DNA of 64,000 bases from Undaria pinnatifida (GCA_012845835.1 JABAKD010000108.1:908001-972000), one strand, 5' to 3'. Positions 1 to 11,814 are shown, counted from the first letter of the stretch. A program made the numbers and translations. Notes: generated by a model not told the origin, from the sequence alone.

Positions 1-1079
1 AAAAAACTGAAAAGAGACGATCGCTGCTCTCGTGATGATGGTGTGCGTACGGGTCGTGGGTCTCCGTGTGCCATCCTCCTGCTGTGGTTCTCCGTGGCCG
101 CCTCATCGCCTTAGCTCACTCGGCCAGCTCCTTCGCACCTGCTCTCGTTGACGCTCAATTCCAATCGGTTCCCCTTCTCCCCCGTCCCAAAAAAACAAAA
201 TGCTCCTCGTAGCTTTTGGTGCTGATCTGAAAAACAACAATTCTCGTTCAGGGAGAGTTCAATCCGTCTCTTCCCCGCCCGTCGACGCTCAGTCGCCTTC
301 CTCCTTCGTCGTCGAATCCAGCCTCCTGCCGGCGCAGTTCCCTCCACTCAAACCATGACTGCGCCGTAGTGTGGCTCGTGGTGGCGCCTTCCTCCGCGCA
401 CGAGCATCCCGGTCAAGCATTGCTGCTCCGCCGCTGCTGCCTAAAAAGACGCACGAATTGTAGGTAACCATGCCTAGCGCACCACGTACGACCCAACTCT
501 ACCGCCACGCCTAAGCCTCGCGGCCACAGGCAGCAAGAAGGTGTCACTCCATGAGGGTGAGTCCGGCCTTACACCCGCCAGAAAGACCCCCCCCACTCGC
601 TACAAGCCTGCTAGGGCATGCCTCGCAGCATGTCTTACCGAGGCGGCAAGGGGAACGGGGGTATAATATATCGTGTGGGCTATGGCAGGAAGAAATTGCA
701 TCCTGCGTACGTAGGCGGGTCCAGGCTGCAGACTGGGGACCACCACATCGGCTGAAGACGTGTCCGTGCGTTCGCCAGCCGGGACATATCTTATCGCCGA
801 TACGCAAAAAGATTACGTCGTACCTCTGGTACTCGTATGATGCGTGCTGCTGCTGTATGGTATGTATCATCTCTGGTTTCTGATTTACCGTGACCATCTG
901 ACTCCAGCCTACTTCTGCGACTACCTTGTGTTGTGTGGGGTATGTATTGGGTTTGTATTGGGCTTGCATTTCCTGCTCCGTCCCCCACGGGGGGGGGGGG
1001 TGCTCTCAATCCCACCGAGTAGAGTCATTCGAAATGCTCCTTCTACAGCAGTAATACGGTTGCTGCCCCCGCGTGTTGT

Positions 1080-1195
1080 TGTTGTTATTGGTGTTGTTTA
1101 TCCTCCGGCGGATGGGGAAAAATAAAGCTTGAGCTCACCACACTTCCACGTATTTTGATACACGTCGTGTGTCGATTTAACTCAATTGCATTCGC
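1080..1195 (-). repeat. Dispersed repeat, inverted copy of 8968-9075
   Basis: The segment containing ATCCTCCGGCGGATGGGGAA, a CACTTCCACGTATTTT stretch and a TGTCGATTTAACTCA end is present again, reverse-complemented, at 8968-9075. The two copies are diverged and carry no ORF. It is probably a fragment of a non-autonomous transposon. Confidence 0.7.
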
Positions 1196-2229
1196 GACGT
1201 TGGTTGGTTGAGTGTGGACATGTGCTGTGTTGCTACGTGCTGGCTGGTTACGTTTGTTTTTTATTATTTTCGAGCCGTCCTGTCCCCCCTTGTTTTCCGT
1301 ATGTGTTTGTTTTTTTTCGTTTTCTTCGCTGCAAATAGTCTGGTGTGCTCGTGTTCCATGTTCATGTTTTTTGCCCGCGTGCTCATTGCAGTTGGCATTC
1401 ATTGCGGCCAAATAACCCTGCTGTGTTTGAATTGGGTATCTCTTGCCTCGTAGTTTGTGACCACAGAGTTCGTCTCTTTGAGAGGCATCAGCACGGACAC
1501 CGGTTGTGCTGGATGTAAATCGGTGGAAATATCAATTTAATGTCAAGAACACACCCATGCGATCGTTTTAGCCTCCCTAACACACAGGCTACGATCAAGG
1601 GTGCGCTGAAGGTGCGCTGAGGGTGCAAGTGTGTTTTCCTTCTAAGGGGTGCTGCTTGGGGCCTTCTTAATCTTGCGCAAGGGCTTTCACTTTAACTAAC
1701 CTAAAAGTGGAACCCGATGACCCAGGTACTAAAAAAATATCGATTTTGCATAACAAGAATGGCATTACACCTAATTGCGGCCCATGCATAAAAAACATTG
1801 CCAAAATATGGTATAAATCTATATATCTTAGTTCGCTTATCACATATGCACATCCTTACGTCTGCGGATATCTCCCGCCTCTGACCGCCTTTCCGCGCGG
1901 TTTCTTCGCTGAGGCGTGCCCCCGCCTCGCCTGCAACCACCGGCTCAGCTGATTCGCCCGCTCGGCGCCGTAGCGCGCGCGCGAGGCCTCGACGTCGAGA
2001 TCTACGACGAGATCTCCGAAAAATCGTGCCCTGTGAGACGTTTGGTGCGTAGTCTGCACACAGGGCTAATGTCTTCGCGTTATTTCTTCGGTACGTGTTC
2101 TCTGACGTCCGCCCCCCGGGGGGGGGTCGATTACCTGGCCGGCGTCGCCATTGTAAAGGCCACTAAGCGAGGTTTGTGCTAGGATCTGGGGAAGAAAAGT
2201 TCGTAATCCCCGAGAACACATGCCACCCA

Positions 2230-2600
2230 GGCGTAGTGGAGAACTGCGAAGTCTACGGCAGCACGTATACATGTACATGATGTACAGCAGTAGCTGAAGC
2301 TATGATGAGCCTGCAGCATCACGAAGCTACAAATGGTATATGCACAGCAGCATCACGAAGCTACAAATGGTGTATGCAAAGCAGAATCACGAAGCTACAA
2401 ATGGTATATGCACAGCAGCAGCTAGGCGTCGTGGAGAACTGCGAACTCTCAATATTTTTGAACCCCCGGTAGTCTACAGCAGCACGTATAAATCAGCAGC
2501 ACGTACATGTATACATGATGTACAGCAGTAGCTGAAGCTATGATGAGCCTGCAGCATGACGAAGCTACAAATGGTATATGCACAGCAGGTATATACACAG
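2230..2600. repeat. Nested direct repeats rich in CAGCAG/GAAGCTACAAATGG
   Basis: A unit holding AGCATCACGAAGCTACAAAT and GGTATATGCACAGCAG occurs four times. A longer unit, running from GGAGAACTGCGAA through a TGTACAGCAGTAGCTGAAGC stretch, occurs twice (about 2236-2350 and 2413-2590). Short open frames here are products of the repeat. Confidence 0.8.
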
Positions 2601-3027
2601 CAGCAGCTGTGGCCGCGCCTTTCTGCGTAGCAACGCAGAGCGTCACCCAGCTGGGGTGAACCGCCATGCTCTCCCATAATTTCCAGGCTGCCTTCTCGCA
2701 TTGTTCCGCCGCACACGGGAAATCGGGAAAAATTTGTCGACATTTTCCCTTTCCAGTATCTGCCATATATGAATTAACAAACTTCGTCTAACTCTTGGCA
2801 TTACTTCTTACCCTCTTAATATTTACTATCCTGCGCTGCGACTGGCGGCCGTCCAGGCCGCCGGCGTAGCCCCTTGTACCCTCTATCTTACATTATTTCC
2901 TATCAATATAATGTAGTGCACAACCCATGCCATCTTTCCAACCTTCCTTCCTGCCTTCCTCCCTGCCTTCCTCCCTGCCTTCCTGCCTCCCCTCCTCCCT
3001 CCCTTCCTTCCTCCCTTAACACGGCAG

Positions 3028-3559
3028 GGCGCACCACTGCCGCCTCTGCGGCCGCTGCGTGGTACGGATGGACCACCACTGTCCGTGGATGAACAACTGC
3101 GTCGGCATCGGCAACCAGAAATACTTCATCCTCTTCCTCTTCTACACCCTGGGCACCACCGGCTACGCGATCGGGCTCGTGCTGTACCACTTCGTGCAGT
3201 GCATGGCGGACGAGTACTGCGACGACTACAGCACCCTCACAGCAAACCTCATCCGTGCGGTGCTGGTTGTGTCCTGCGCTGCGATGATTTTTACCCTCAG
3301 CATGCTAATGAACCAGTTTCACGGCGTGATTACGGGTCTGGGCACCGTGGACAGGATGCAGAGGAGGCGGAAGGAGGGCAGGATAAGGGGGACCCCCGAA
3401 GATTACAGCCCCATGAAGTGGGAAGATATTTTTGGGGATGGAAACAAGTTGATGTGGCTCGTGCCGACAGACCCGCACTTCCACAAGTCTCAGAGAGAAA
3501 AAATATTGGGGTTCCGAGAGCCTGCGGCGGCGCGAAGGCACGACTACGAGGACGTGTAA
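3028..3559 (+). CDS. DHHC-type protein S-acyltransferase, 3' exon
   Basis: This exon encodes the C-terminal 176 residues of an integral-membrane palmitoyltransferase, which adds fatty acids to cysteines of target proteins. It opens inside the cysteine-rich zinc domain ([10 protein letters not shown]), followed by the catalytic DHHCPW motif at residues 15-20 of the exon and NNCVG. Two hydrophobic segments follow (about residues 31-50 and 68-90). The usual TTxE motif after the last membrane helix appears as GTVD. A PaCCT-like WEDIFG stretch lies before the end, as expected for the family. The acceptor CAG at 3025-3027 follows a long pyrimidine tract and gives a phase-2 start, and the stop is TAA. 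The N-terminal membrane helices are on upstream exons that I could not find, so the gene is incomplete here. The family assignment is firm but the substrate is unknown. Confidence 0.93.
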
Positions 3560-4210
3560 GATGCACAATTTTTATCGTCCGTGTTGTCGAAAATAATTGA
3601 CGAAGCGTTAATTTTACCCCCCCCCCTCCACCCCCCCCCCCTTCCACTCCCCCTCTTGCTTTTTTTCTTGTTGCTTTTCTTGTCTTTTTCGCATTTGTTT
3701 TTTTAGCGGTTTTAGTGTTATTCGCTTCATTCTGCTGCTGGCGATTGAACGCGGTACATGTAGTCTGGCGTTGGCTGAAAATAAAGAGAAAACAAACACC
3801 GAATGTTAGGTGTGATACAAACTTTTTGCGTTGTCGGCGCGTGTGCAGTTGGTTTTAGGTTGGGTAGAGAATGATGACCATTCTGTAGGTCTTGCTACTT
3901 TTTTTGGCGATGGTGGCGCGAGTATCAGGATGGGGGCAGCCGCGATTTGGAGGTGGCCGGGGGGAGATTATCAGAGATTATGATGTGCGCTGTGCGACGT
4001 TCAATCTCAAACCGTATGGTATGCCAGGTAACATGCAAGGTGACGCACACGTCCTCTCGGGCCATTTTCCATGGCGACTTCTTCGACAACGGGAAGACAG
4101 AAAAAACGCCGAGCGACGCCTCTACGGAAAGATATTTACGAGCTATTGGCACGAATGTCAGGCCGAGAGATGTTTGCGGCAGTGTTTCGCCTGGACGTTT
4201 TTGTTTTGTA
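3560..4210. other. 3' flank of the DHHC gene
   Basis: Contains poly-C runs (about 3619-3642) and T-rich sequence just after the stop codon, consistent with a 3' UTR or terminator region. No exon is seen. Confidence 0.4.
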
Positions 4211-4526
4211 GAAAGATCAGGCGGAGCCATGTGCAGAAAGACCAGACGGAGATATCTGCAAAAAGATCAAGCGGAGATATCTGCAGAAATATCAAGCGGA
4301 GATATCTGCAGAAAGATCAGGCCGAGATATGTCTGCAGAAAGATCAGGCCGAGATATGTCTGCAGAAAGATCAGGCCGAGATGTCTGCAGAAAATATCAG
4401 GCCGAGATACGTGTGCAGAAATATCACGCCGAGTTATCTGCAGAAATATCAGGCCGAGCCATCTGCAGAAGTGCAGAAATATCAGGCCGCAATATCTGCA
4501 GAAAGATCAGGCCGAGATATTTGCAG
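4211..4526. repeat. 24-25 bp minisatellite (GAAAGATCAGGCCGAGATAT type)
   Basis: About a dozen tandem units of 24-25 bp, each built on AGAAAGATCAGGCCGAGATA followed by TCTGC, with drifting point changes. All three forward frames stay open through part of the array, giving artefactual Q/K/R-rich ORFs. I see no splice or start context, so I treat it as non-coding. Confidence 0.9.
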
Positions 4527-4948
4527 TTTTTTTTTGTTGACGAGATAGTTCCAAGTTACGGCATTCTCGTCGTGTGTGCCCCCCTTGCTTTGGACGAATC
4601 GTGTCTGAATGTTCATCTCAGGGAGGTTGTTGTCTTGCGTGCGGTACGATAGTCGAGGTGCGCCCATTGGCGGTGATGGTGCATGTGACAGTTGCTACGC
4701 TCCCCGTGAGCATTGTTCTTGTGGGTGGGAATGCTTGCGGTAGATTGATTGGTTGACCGCTTGGCCGGTCTGGTTTGTGTCTGTCTGTGTGATGCTGCCT
4801 CTCGTAGCTAGGCTTGTTTTATATCGTTTTGTGATGCCACCTTATGTGTGCGCTGTTTTCATGTCGAGACCCTCACCGTAGGCGTCCGCAAGAACCGGAC
4901 GGGTTCCTATACTTTGATTTTTCTTGGTGTTGAGAGCAAACAGCGCTT

Positions 4949-5105
4949 GGTCCCTCTATAGCGCCGGTTGCCCGCTATAGTGCCTTTGGAATCGCTTGGC
5001 ACAGATGGGAACAACCAGTACTAGCAATATGCGAAGTAGTGTCGGTTGCCGCTGTAATGCCGGTATTTCCTTCTATAGTGCACATACCGGCACTACAGAG
5101 GAACC
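4949..5105 (+). mobile_element. MITE-like inverted-repeat element, CTATAGTGCCGG family
   Basis: The element begins GGTCCCTCTATAGCGCCGG and ends with its near reverse complement, CCGGCACTACAGAGGAACC. Inside are several shorter CTATAGTGC motifs and a GGGAACAACCAGTA core shared with the copies near 6.6-7.1 kb and 39.3 kb. It is about 157 bp long and has no coding capacity, so it is probably a non-autonomous DNA transposon. Confidence 0.75.
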
Positions 5106-5343
5106 ACTAGTACGGTACAAAAACACGCAACATTACGCACCCCTCAATACACATTCCGGGACTGGTTTTCTCGTCGATGGGCAGACGACGCAATGCCGAC
5201 CAATGGGTCTACGGACAGATGAGGACGATACGTTCCCAACGCCGCGGTTAAAATTGTGTTTTACCCCCCTCGTTTCGTAGAGTACTAATAATATCATACA
5301 TGTCGACTCAGAAATTCATGCCGTGGGGTGCTATGTTGTGCGC

Positions 5344-5572
5344 GTTGCAGCAGGATTTGGTTTTGCAACAGGCTTTGGTTTTGCAACAGGGTTTGGTGTT
5401 GCAGCAGGGCTTGGTGTTGCAGCAGGGCTTGGCGTTGCAGCAGGGCTTGGTGTTGCAGCACTGCTTGGTGTTGCCGCCGTGCTTGGTGATGCAGCAGTAC
5501 TTGGTGTTGCAGCAGTACTTGGTGTTGCAACAGAACTTGGTGTTGCAGCAGTACTTGGTGTTGCAGCTGTAG
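5344..5572. repeat. 15 bp minisatellite (CTTGGTGTTGCAGCAG type)
   Basis: About 15 tandem copies of a 15-bp unit. Because 15 is a multiple of three, several frames stay open on both strands (LGVAA repeats forward, ALLQHQ repeats reverse). The array has no flanking coding sequence and is best read as a satellite, though an expressed low-complexity peptide cannot be excluded. Confidence 0.88.
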
Positions 5573-6125
5573 TCCCGCCGCTTGGAATGGGCCTTGCTAC
5601 CAACCAAGAGTTTTTTTTGCTGTGATATGAACAAGTAGGTATAAGGTTTGGCTATATGTAGGCGTGATATGTAGGCAGGCGCGCCTCCGTGTTGTGGTTT
5701 TTCGCTTCTCCGGGCCAATAATACGTAGTTTTACTTTTCTCTTCTTTTTGCAAGTACCCTTTCACTAGTCGTGCTGTGCATTTCCTAATGGGATTTGATT
5801 ATCAGCTTTAGTACGGGACTTCGCGCGAGGCTCGCCAGTCATGATAAGATGATTTCCTGGACAGTACCCGGGTACCCATCCAGTCTTGAAACATTATTAT
5901 TTCCTGTTCGACATTACACCCGTTTTCTTTTCCCAGCTCTCGTTCACCTGTTGGCTACGTGCGGGTTGACGGGCCGAGAGAGAGGTCGGTAAGCACCTGG
6001 TGGATAAGAGTAGGTCTCCGAGACGAGCTTTGAACCCGATATGGTTCGTTGGCGGTTTGTGCGGAGAGACCAGTTACTTGCTTTGGGCGAGATGATGTTG
6101 AGTTTTTTTTTACAGGGTCGGGGTG

Positions 6126-6315
6126 GTCCAATGTTGTATCAGACCCGCGAGATTTTCGAAAGCCTCCTGTCGCGACCCGACCGACCCCTCCCGTCGGATT
6201 TCGCACACCTGCTGTCCCGACCCCGGCTCGGCCCGCGAAGTTTTGATAACCTCGTGACCCGACCCACAGGCCTGACCCGACCCACGACTTGTGTTATGAC
6301 CAGTCGAAATCCGTG
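6126..6315 (-). repeat. Dispersed GGGTCGGGTC-rich repeat
   Basis: A stretch dense in CCCGACC/GACCCGAC motifs. Its reverse complement matches 17424-17600, including the CACGGGTT..TTCGAA..CTCACGGGT arrangement. The two diverged, inverted copies have no ORF. Confidence 0.65.
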
Positions 6316-6534
6316 AGTATTTTCACGGTAGTGCAGCGTCATCGATGATTGGTGTTGGCTTGCTTTTCCGGTGGAACTACGGAGGTGCGGTCTGGTTTGC
6401 TCCGCTCCTACTGAGCTCTCGCTTTTTTTGTTGGTAAAAGTGAGCCCCCATTAAGCCGTTTAAAACTGCATCCATGCTGTTGGAGACTTAACTATTCAAC
6501 GTTAGTACGAAGTATAGGATACCGCGTGGGTCAA

Positions 6535-7170
6535 GTGATCCGCCGATATCATGGTTGACACAAGGCGGCGGAGGAAGAGGGTTAGACATTAGTAGTGCCC
6601 ATCTTCCTATCTATATTGGGCCGTTGTAGCAGTAGTAGTAGCAGTACTGGTGCCGACTGGCCGCTATAGTCCCTGTGAAATATTTGGCGCAGAAACGTGG
6701 GAACAACCAGTAGTGCCAGTATGCCGGGTAGAGCCTGTTTTTCGGTTACGTGACCCGCCATTAAGACCCGCCAATACCATGTCGACCCAGGGCGTGGCGG
6801 AGGAAAAGTGTAGCGGTAACGGTTCTTCTATAGTGCCGGTTGAGTAGTGCCGGCTGCCTGCTATAGTGCATGTGAAATGGTTTCGACACGGATACAGGAA
6901 CAACCACTAGCCGCAACATGCGGATTAGTGCCTGTTTTGCGGTTTCGTGACCCGCCATGAAGACCCAATGCGGGGGAGAAACAAGGTAGCAGTAGTGCTC
7001 CCTCTATAGGGCCGGTTGAGTAGTGCCGGCTGCCCGCTATAGTGCCTCTGAATCGTTTGGCATAGATGGGACCAACCAGTAGTGGCGGAGTATGCGGAGT
7101 AGTTCCAGCTTGCTGCCGCTATAGTGCCTGCTGGTACATACCGGTCGGCACCACCATAATAGAGAAAACA
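6535..7170 (+). mobile_element. Tandem cluster of CTATAGTGCCGG elements
   Basis: About three diverged units of roughly 190-220 bp, with CTATA-type starts near 6610, 6827 and 7002, follow one another. Each carries the GTGCCGGTTGAGTAGTGCCGG start and a GGGAACAACCAGTAGTGCCA-like core. The first two also carry a GTGACCCGCCA spacer; the third instead ends in an inverted-repeat half near 7120-7165. The arrangement suggests tandem amplification of the same element found singly at 4949-5105. Confidence 0.75.
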
Positions 7171-8779
7171 CTGCTGCGGTGAAGAACCGCCTCGGTCTTG
7201 TTTTATCGGCGGGAAGTATCAGCCTCAGGTGGTAGAAAGTTTTGTTGTGATGCATAACGACTTGATTTGAGTGTGTGCTTCTGTTGTGTGTATTCGCGGG
7301 CGTGGCACCAAAACGCGGCAAGAAAATAGTTACAGCAGCGGCAGCGGTGGTAGAGTACATTATTGTATTCACAAAGTTGTTTAGTTTTACGGTGGTCGAC
7401 CGGGGGTGTTTTATTCTGCCTTGTGTTGTCACAAAAAAATATATTGCGGGGGAGCCGGAGTGTCGGTAGCGGCTCTTGAAGTCTAGTTTTGCTATATCTT
7501 TTTTCTATTTTCTTCTCTTATTTTCTGTTGTTGCTATGCTACTACTGTGTGTTTGATTTTTTATGTTTGATGAATGGTAAAACATTTGTGTGTGAGGAAT
7601 TATGGGGGTTCGAACTGTAAAAGGAAAGGATGTTTACGTGCGGTGTGTGACTATCAACCTTACGGCAGCAATAATAAGGGAGTAGCGTCTTTTGTCACTC
7701 ACCGTGCCCGTGCTAGGCGACGGCCGTTAGTAGGTAAGACTAGACTGACCCGCCGTCGAAGACTACCATTAATGCTAATAATACTTACTTGTATAACTAT
7801 GGACAGGCCCTAGTCCTAGTGAATGCGTGACGAGCACCGTGCCGATACAGACATGATGTCACAGAGAAGGTCGATCCAGAGTACCGGTAGTCGTCGTCGT
7901 AGTAGTCGTAGTAGTAGTAAGAAGAAAATGGAAGGGCGAGAGTCGGGTGGCAAGTTCCAGTACCAATAGAGGTCTATAAACAAGATACTGCTGTCTAGCA
8001 ATATACACGCTTTAGTATCCGACGGGGCAGGTGGTGTGTACCTGGTACATTACACCCTGAAATGCTTTCAAACGTCGGACACATCACCCATCCCCACTTA
8101 CTTAAGTCTTGATGATCTACTACAGTAAGTAGATATTTCAGGGAATATCCGTATGTATGTATGGTGTAGCTCACGTTACCATGTCACCCCTGGGACCCTT
8201 ATGATCTGTGTGTTCAATGATGCATAATAGCATATACATTACTCTAGGTATACAGGTAGATCCTGCACGGCATGTTATCATGGCGCCAGATCCAGGCTGT
8301 ACTGCATGTACTGTATGTACTCTGTATGTACACTGTATAATATGCGTGTGTAGTAGTTTTGAAAAGACGCGTGCTGCGGCAGAGGTGCAGACCAACCATT
8401 GTTGTTTTTTCTGAGGTTCCTCGGTTTGGGAGGTTAAGACACGTCCTTCTTAACCCCAACAACCGATTTGGAGAGATAAAACATAATAACTGCTACCCCG
8501 GATGAAAACATCCCACGGCCTAGGGTGCACAACGAGAATCTCATGCAAACAAAACAAATGGCCTATTATGTACCTGGTATTTTTTTTCCATCGATTTTGG
8601 GTTCAGGAGCCCCGTCAAATTCAAAAAACATTTCAGGAGAAAACTGCAACCTCGATCGTAGTACGCGCGACTGTCGAGAGATGACCTGCTGGATCGTCAT
8701 CTGTCTGTCTCAAGTGTGAACGCTCGCTCGTGCATACTCACGTAGACATGCTTGCGTTTTCGGGCGGGAAAGCATAGTC
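7171..8779. other. Spacer without recognised genes
   Basis: The only patterns seen are short simple repeats, such as GTAGTCGTCGTCGTAGTAGT near 7890 and CTGTATGTA repeats near 8305. Short ORFs show no splice context or family resemblance. Confidence 0.5.
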
Positions 8780-8872
8780 TACTTGTAGTATTTCCCGGAC
8801 GAATTTTTATTTCGTTTGGTGTTTTCGGATCTTCCTAGGGCTCCAGCACCTTTGTGTGACCACGGACTCAAG
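8780..8872 (-). repeat. Dispersed repeat, inverted copy of 12572-12650
   Basis: The tract GTTTTCGGATCTTCCTAGG followed by TTTGTGTGACCACGGACTC matches 12572-12650 in reverse complement. It belongs to the family ending in GTCCGTGGTCACA that recurs at 14.6 and 48.1 kb. Confidence 0.65.
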
Positions 8873-8967
8873 ATGTTTGACAAGAGTTAATATGAGACAA
8901 ACAATTTTCAGCTCACGCTATCACTACAGTAGGATCCCAAGGGTGCGCCAGCTAGCGTTGGGTTGCG

Positions 8968-9075
8968 AAAGCAACTGAGTTAAATCGGCACACGACGCGT
9001 ATGAAAATACGTGGAAGTGTGATGAGCTTAAGCTTGATTTTTCCCCATCCGCCGGAGGATAAAAACAACAACAAC
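8968..9075 (+). repeat. Dispersed repeat, partner of 1080-1195
   Basis: This is the inverted copy of the element at 1080-1195, sharing the AAAATACGTGGAAGTGTGA stretch and the TTCCCCATCCGCCGGAGGAT stretch. Confidence 0.7.
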
Positions 9076-9289
9076 TCACATAGAAGACTTGCTTGTGTTG
9101 TCTCCGCAAGTTACTCGTTTTGGGATCACTTGATTGATTAACAGCAGCTGCTGCTGACTAGGCATAAACCCTCTTGGAGCATGTTCACGGTGGCTTTCTT
9201 CGCGTTCTTTGCTTTCTTCGTGTTCTTCGTGTTCTTCGGGACCGCCCCCACACTAACTTCAAGACAATATCTCCAGCGCTGTTTCAAAA

Positions 9290-10920
9290 AAAATCCGCAC
9301 ACTAATTTCAATATATTATTAAATACACTCAAGCTGTGAGATCGAATATTTTGTCGAAACTCATCTTTGCAAGCTGTGTGTGATACTCCGATCGCGCGTA
9401 TTACGGGTTGTGTGTCCTCATTGAGGATATAGGTCGGCGACTCCCCTTGCAACTACAGTGTAGCTACCAGGGTCAACAGGGTGATGTTAGGCAGTCTGTG
9501 CGCGGAAACTATAAAACCTGTTTCTGAGGGGGACAAAATCTGACAGCTGTGGAAGGAAATACATCAGTTTATCAAGTGAATCCTGTAAGTCGAATATCCG
9601 GTGAGGGGAGGGCGGAGTTTTTAAGGACGTGGGGGCCTGATTTTGATCAAAAGGGGGGCGGGAGGGGGGAAGGGGGGGGAGGGGACGGGTGGGGCAGGTC
9701 GATTTGTGCGTGGAAACTATAACTATTTCTTATGGGGGAGGGGGAGGAATGTGGCGGGGGGGGGGCCGGGGGCGGGGGCGGAGGGCTTTAGGTCGCATAG
9801 ATGTAGGGGTTGGCTATACGCGTGGTGCTAGTTCTAGGCGATGGTGCGGGTGGTGGGTGAAGGAGGGGGCGTTGGGGACGGGGGTGGGTGGGAATTGCAG
9901 CAGCGGCATGGACGGCTTTGAAACGATAACGAGGCGATATCCAGGGCGTGGAAGTGTCTATTACTCTGGCGGATTTCGATAGTAGTAGGTGGGGCGTTTA
10001 AGCAAGAGGAAGCGAGGGAAGGCGGGGGGGGGGGGGCGGGGGGGGGGGGGGGTTCAAGAGGTTTAGGTCACATATAATATTAAAATCAAGGATTTGGTCG
10101 ACACTGATGCTCGCAACATTGTGTGTGACCCTCCGATCGCGCGTATTAATCATATATGTAGGGGCCTACTATACGCGCGGTGCTGGGTCTAGGCGATCGT
10201 GCGGGGTGTGGGGAAGGAGGGGGCGTTGGAGGGGGGGAGGGGGGATGAATGAAAGCTACGTCATGGATGGCTAGTTTAATAAAAATATTTTGAGGACGTC
10301 AGCCGTGAGTTCGACGAATTTCGGGTCAACACTCATATTTGCAAGCTACGTTGTTGGTGGTATGTGGGGGTGCGTTTTTTTCATATTGGGAGGGGTCCTA
10401 TTCTTTTGTTTCAAAAAAAAAAAACATATATATACGAGTATATATTATATAAAATAATATTGTATGGACGTCAGCCGTGAGTTCGACAAATTTCGGGTCA
10501 ATACTCATCTTTGCAACCTGCGTTGTTGGTACACATGTAATATACTAGACTATATGGATGGGTGAGTTTTTATTTGGAGGGGTCCCTTTTTATTTTAATA
10601 TAAGTTTTGTTTTTCTCCACTCTAATGGTTAGTGTTGGTATTTTTACTTTAGGTGATTTCCACACTAAAATCAAGGTTGTATGTTCTAAAAGTCGGCAAA
10701 AAAAGGTACAACAAAAATAATAGGTCTTGAAAAACTCCAGTCATAATAACGAAAAAGAGTAAATCTTGTATCAAGTTTTGATTCATGAAACTTACTACCA
10801 GGTATTTAATAAAGACGGGCGATCGATATACATACTGCTGTAGTTCGCAGCTTGCAAAGATGATCATTCGAGTATCGACCCCAAGGTCAAAAGTCGTCGA
10901 ACTTACAGCTGACGTCGTTT
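9290..10920 (+). repeat. Long dispersed G-rich repeat, copy 1
   Basis: Blocks here match 49555-50330 in the same orientation: a TGAGATCGAA..TTCGTCGAAA start, CTCCGATCGCGCGTATTACG, ATAGGTCGGCGACTCCC, CAGGGTCAACAGGGTGATGT, GAGGGGGACAAAAT and GGTGAGGGGAGGGCGGAGTT. The middle (9640-9900 and 10020-10055) has long G runs. A GACGTCAGCCGTGAGTTCGA motif recurs at about 10290 and 10470 and appears inverted near 10900, so the element has internal inverted structure. It encodes no protein. Confidence 0.75.
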
Positions 10921-11174
10921 TTAGAATACTTGTATGAAAAGAGTAAAAAATGAGCAAGGTAGCAGTTCCCACAACATATATATGGACGAAATTCAGCAAA
11001 ATAAAAAGTAAGTGCCGATATAAACATCACTCACAAATGGTTTGTCCGAAGACGCATGTGCACGTCTATTATTTTGAACTTATCTGACACGTTGTTCGTA
11101 GACTACACAACTACACGGTTGCCGTCGAGCATGTATCACTAGGACAGAACAGCACAGCGCACTCAGCCCTCATA

Positions 11175-11530
11175 TTATAACATTATGTACCGATATGTAC
11201 CGATACGTTGTACGTGTGCACTGAGGTGTGCTCGTCTTTTGCTTTCTTCACTGATTGTCCTCTCGGTCCTCTTCGTGTTTACTTGACAGTTTTTTTTTTC
11301 GCAAATCACACCCGTCGTGCTGCCAATCAGAACGTGACATCGCCAGCGAGCACACAGCACAGCACAGGTCAATAAGCTCTGCACAAGTAGCTCCTGGCAT
11401 TATCAAATCATCGCTAGTTGCACCAAATATATCATGGGCCTCTTCTTTCTGCCCCCTTCACGTTTAGTTGTAGTCTTCGTGCGTGAGTGAGCGTACCGGG
11501 CGGCGTCAGCCGCCCGCGGAGGGTAGCCCT
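11175..11530 (-). repeat. Dispersed repeat with GC hairpin, copy A
   Basis: Related by sequence to 18679-18965 and 19590-19900, but inverted. Shared parts include the GGGCCTCTTCTTTCTGCCCC block, the AGCTCTGCACAAGTAGCTCC block and a perfect hairpin at 11497-11516 (stem CGGGCGGC, loop GTCA). It has no coding capacity. Confidence 0.75.
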
Positions 11531-11814
11531 CTTGTACATATATATGTCTCAAGGAAAACGCTCCATGCTTCAATTTATTAATATACTGTATTGTTTCTGA
11601 TTTTGCCTCGAGCCAGCGCGGTGTTGTCTTTTTGTGGTGCTCATATTTGAGGCGCCGGTTATAAAAAAGGCTTGGCACCAAAGTTGGCCAGATAGAGCAT
11701 TAATATACTGCTATTATTATTACTGATAGATTACAATGTTAGACTATGAGTCAGTCAGTCCACCCGTCCCGATTGTCCAGCAGTATAACAGTCCACCCGA
11801 CTCTATCGAGCAGC

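Larger units (their letters stand above)
1..3027. other. Spacer or intron 5' of the DHHC exon
   Basis: No exon is firmly supported here. The N-terminal exons of the DHHC gene were searched for and not found, so this may be a long intron or the exons may lie left of the window. A GC-rich block at about 1880-2060 has open frames on both strands with plausible splice borders on each, so its strand and status cannot be decided. The stretch also holds a copy of a dispersed repeat (about 1080-1195), a direct-repeat cluster (2230-2600) and a long CTTCC-type pyrimidine tract (2938-3018) that serves the acceptor at 3027. Confidence 0.5.

Noticed and set aside
1856-2182. Candidate upstream DHHC exon in the GC-rich block
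   Set aside because: The best forward exon ends in a phase that does not fit the DHHC exon and lacks the expected pre-CRD sequence; the minus strand looks equally plausible.
4211-4526. Long K/Q/R-rich ORFs of 101-218 codons
   Set aside because: They run through the 24-25 bp minisatellite in several frames at once, with no splice or family support.
5294-5718. Repeat proteins on both strands (LGVAA or QHQALLQ)
   Set aside because: The 15-bp satellite keeps all frames open; nothing else supports a gene.
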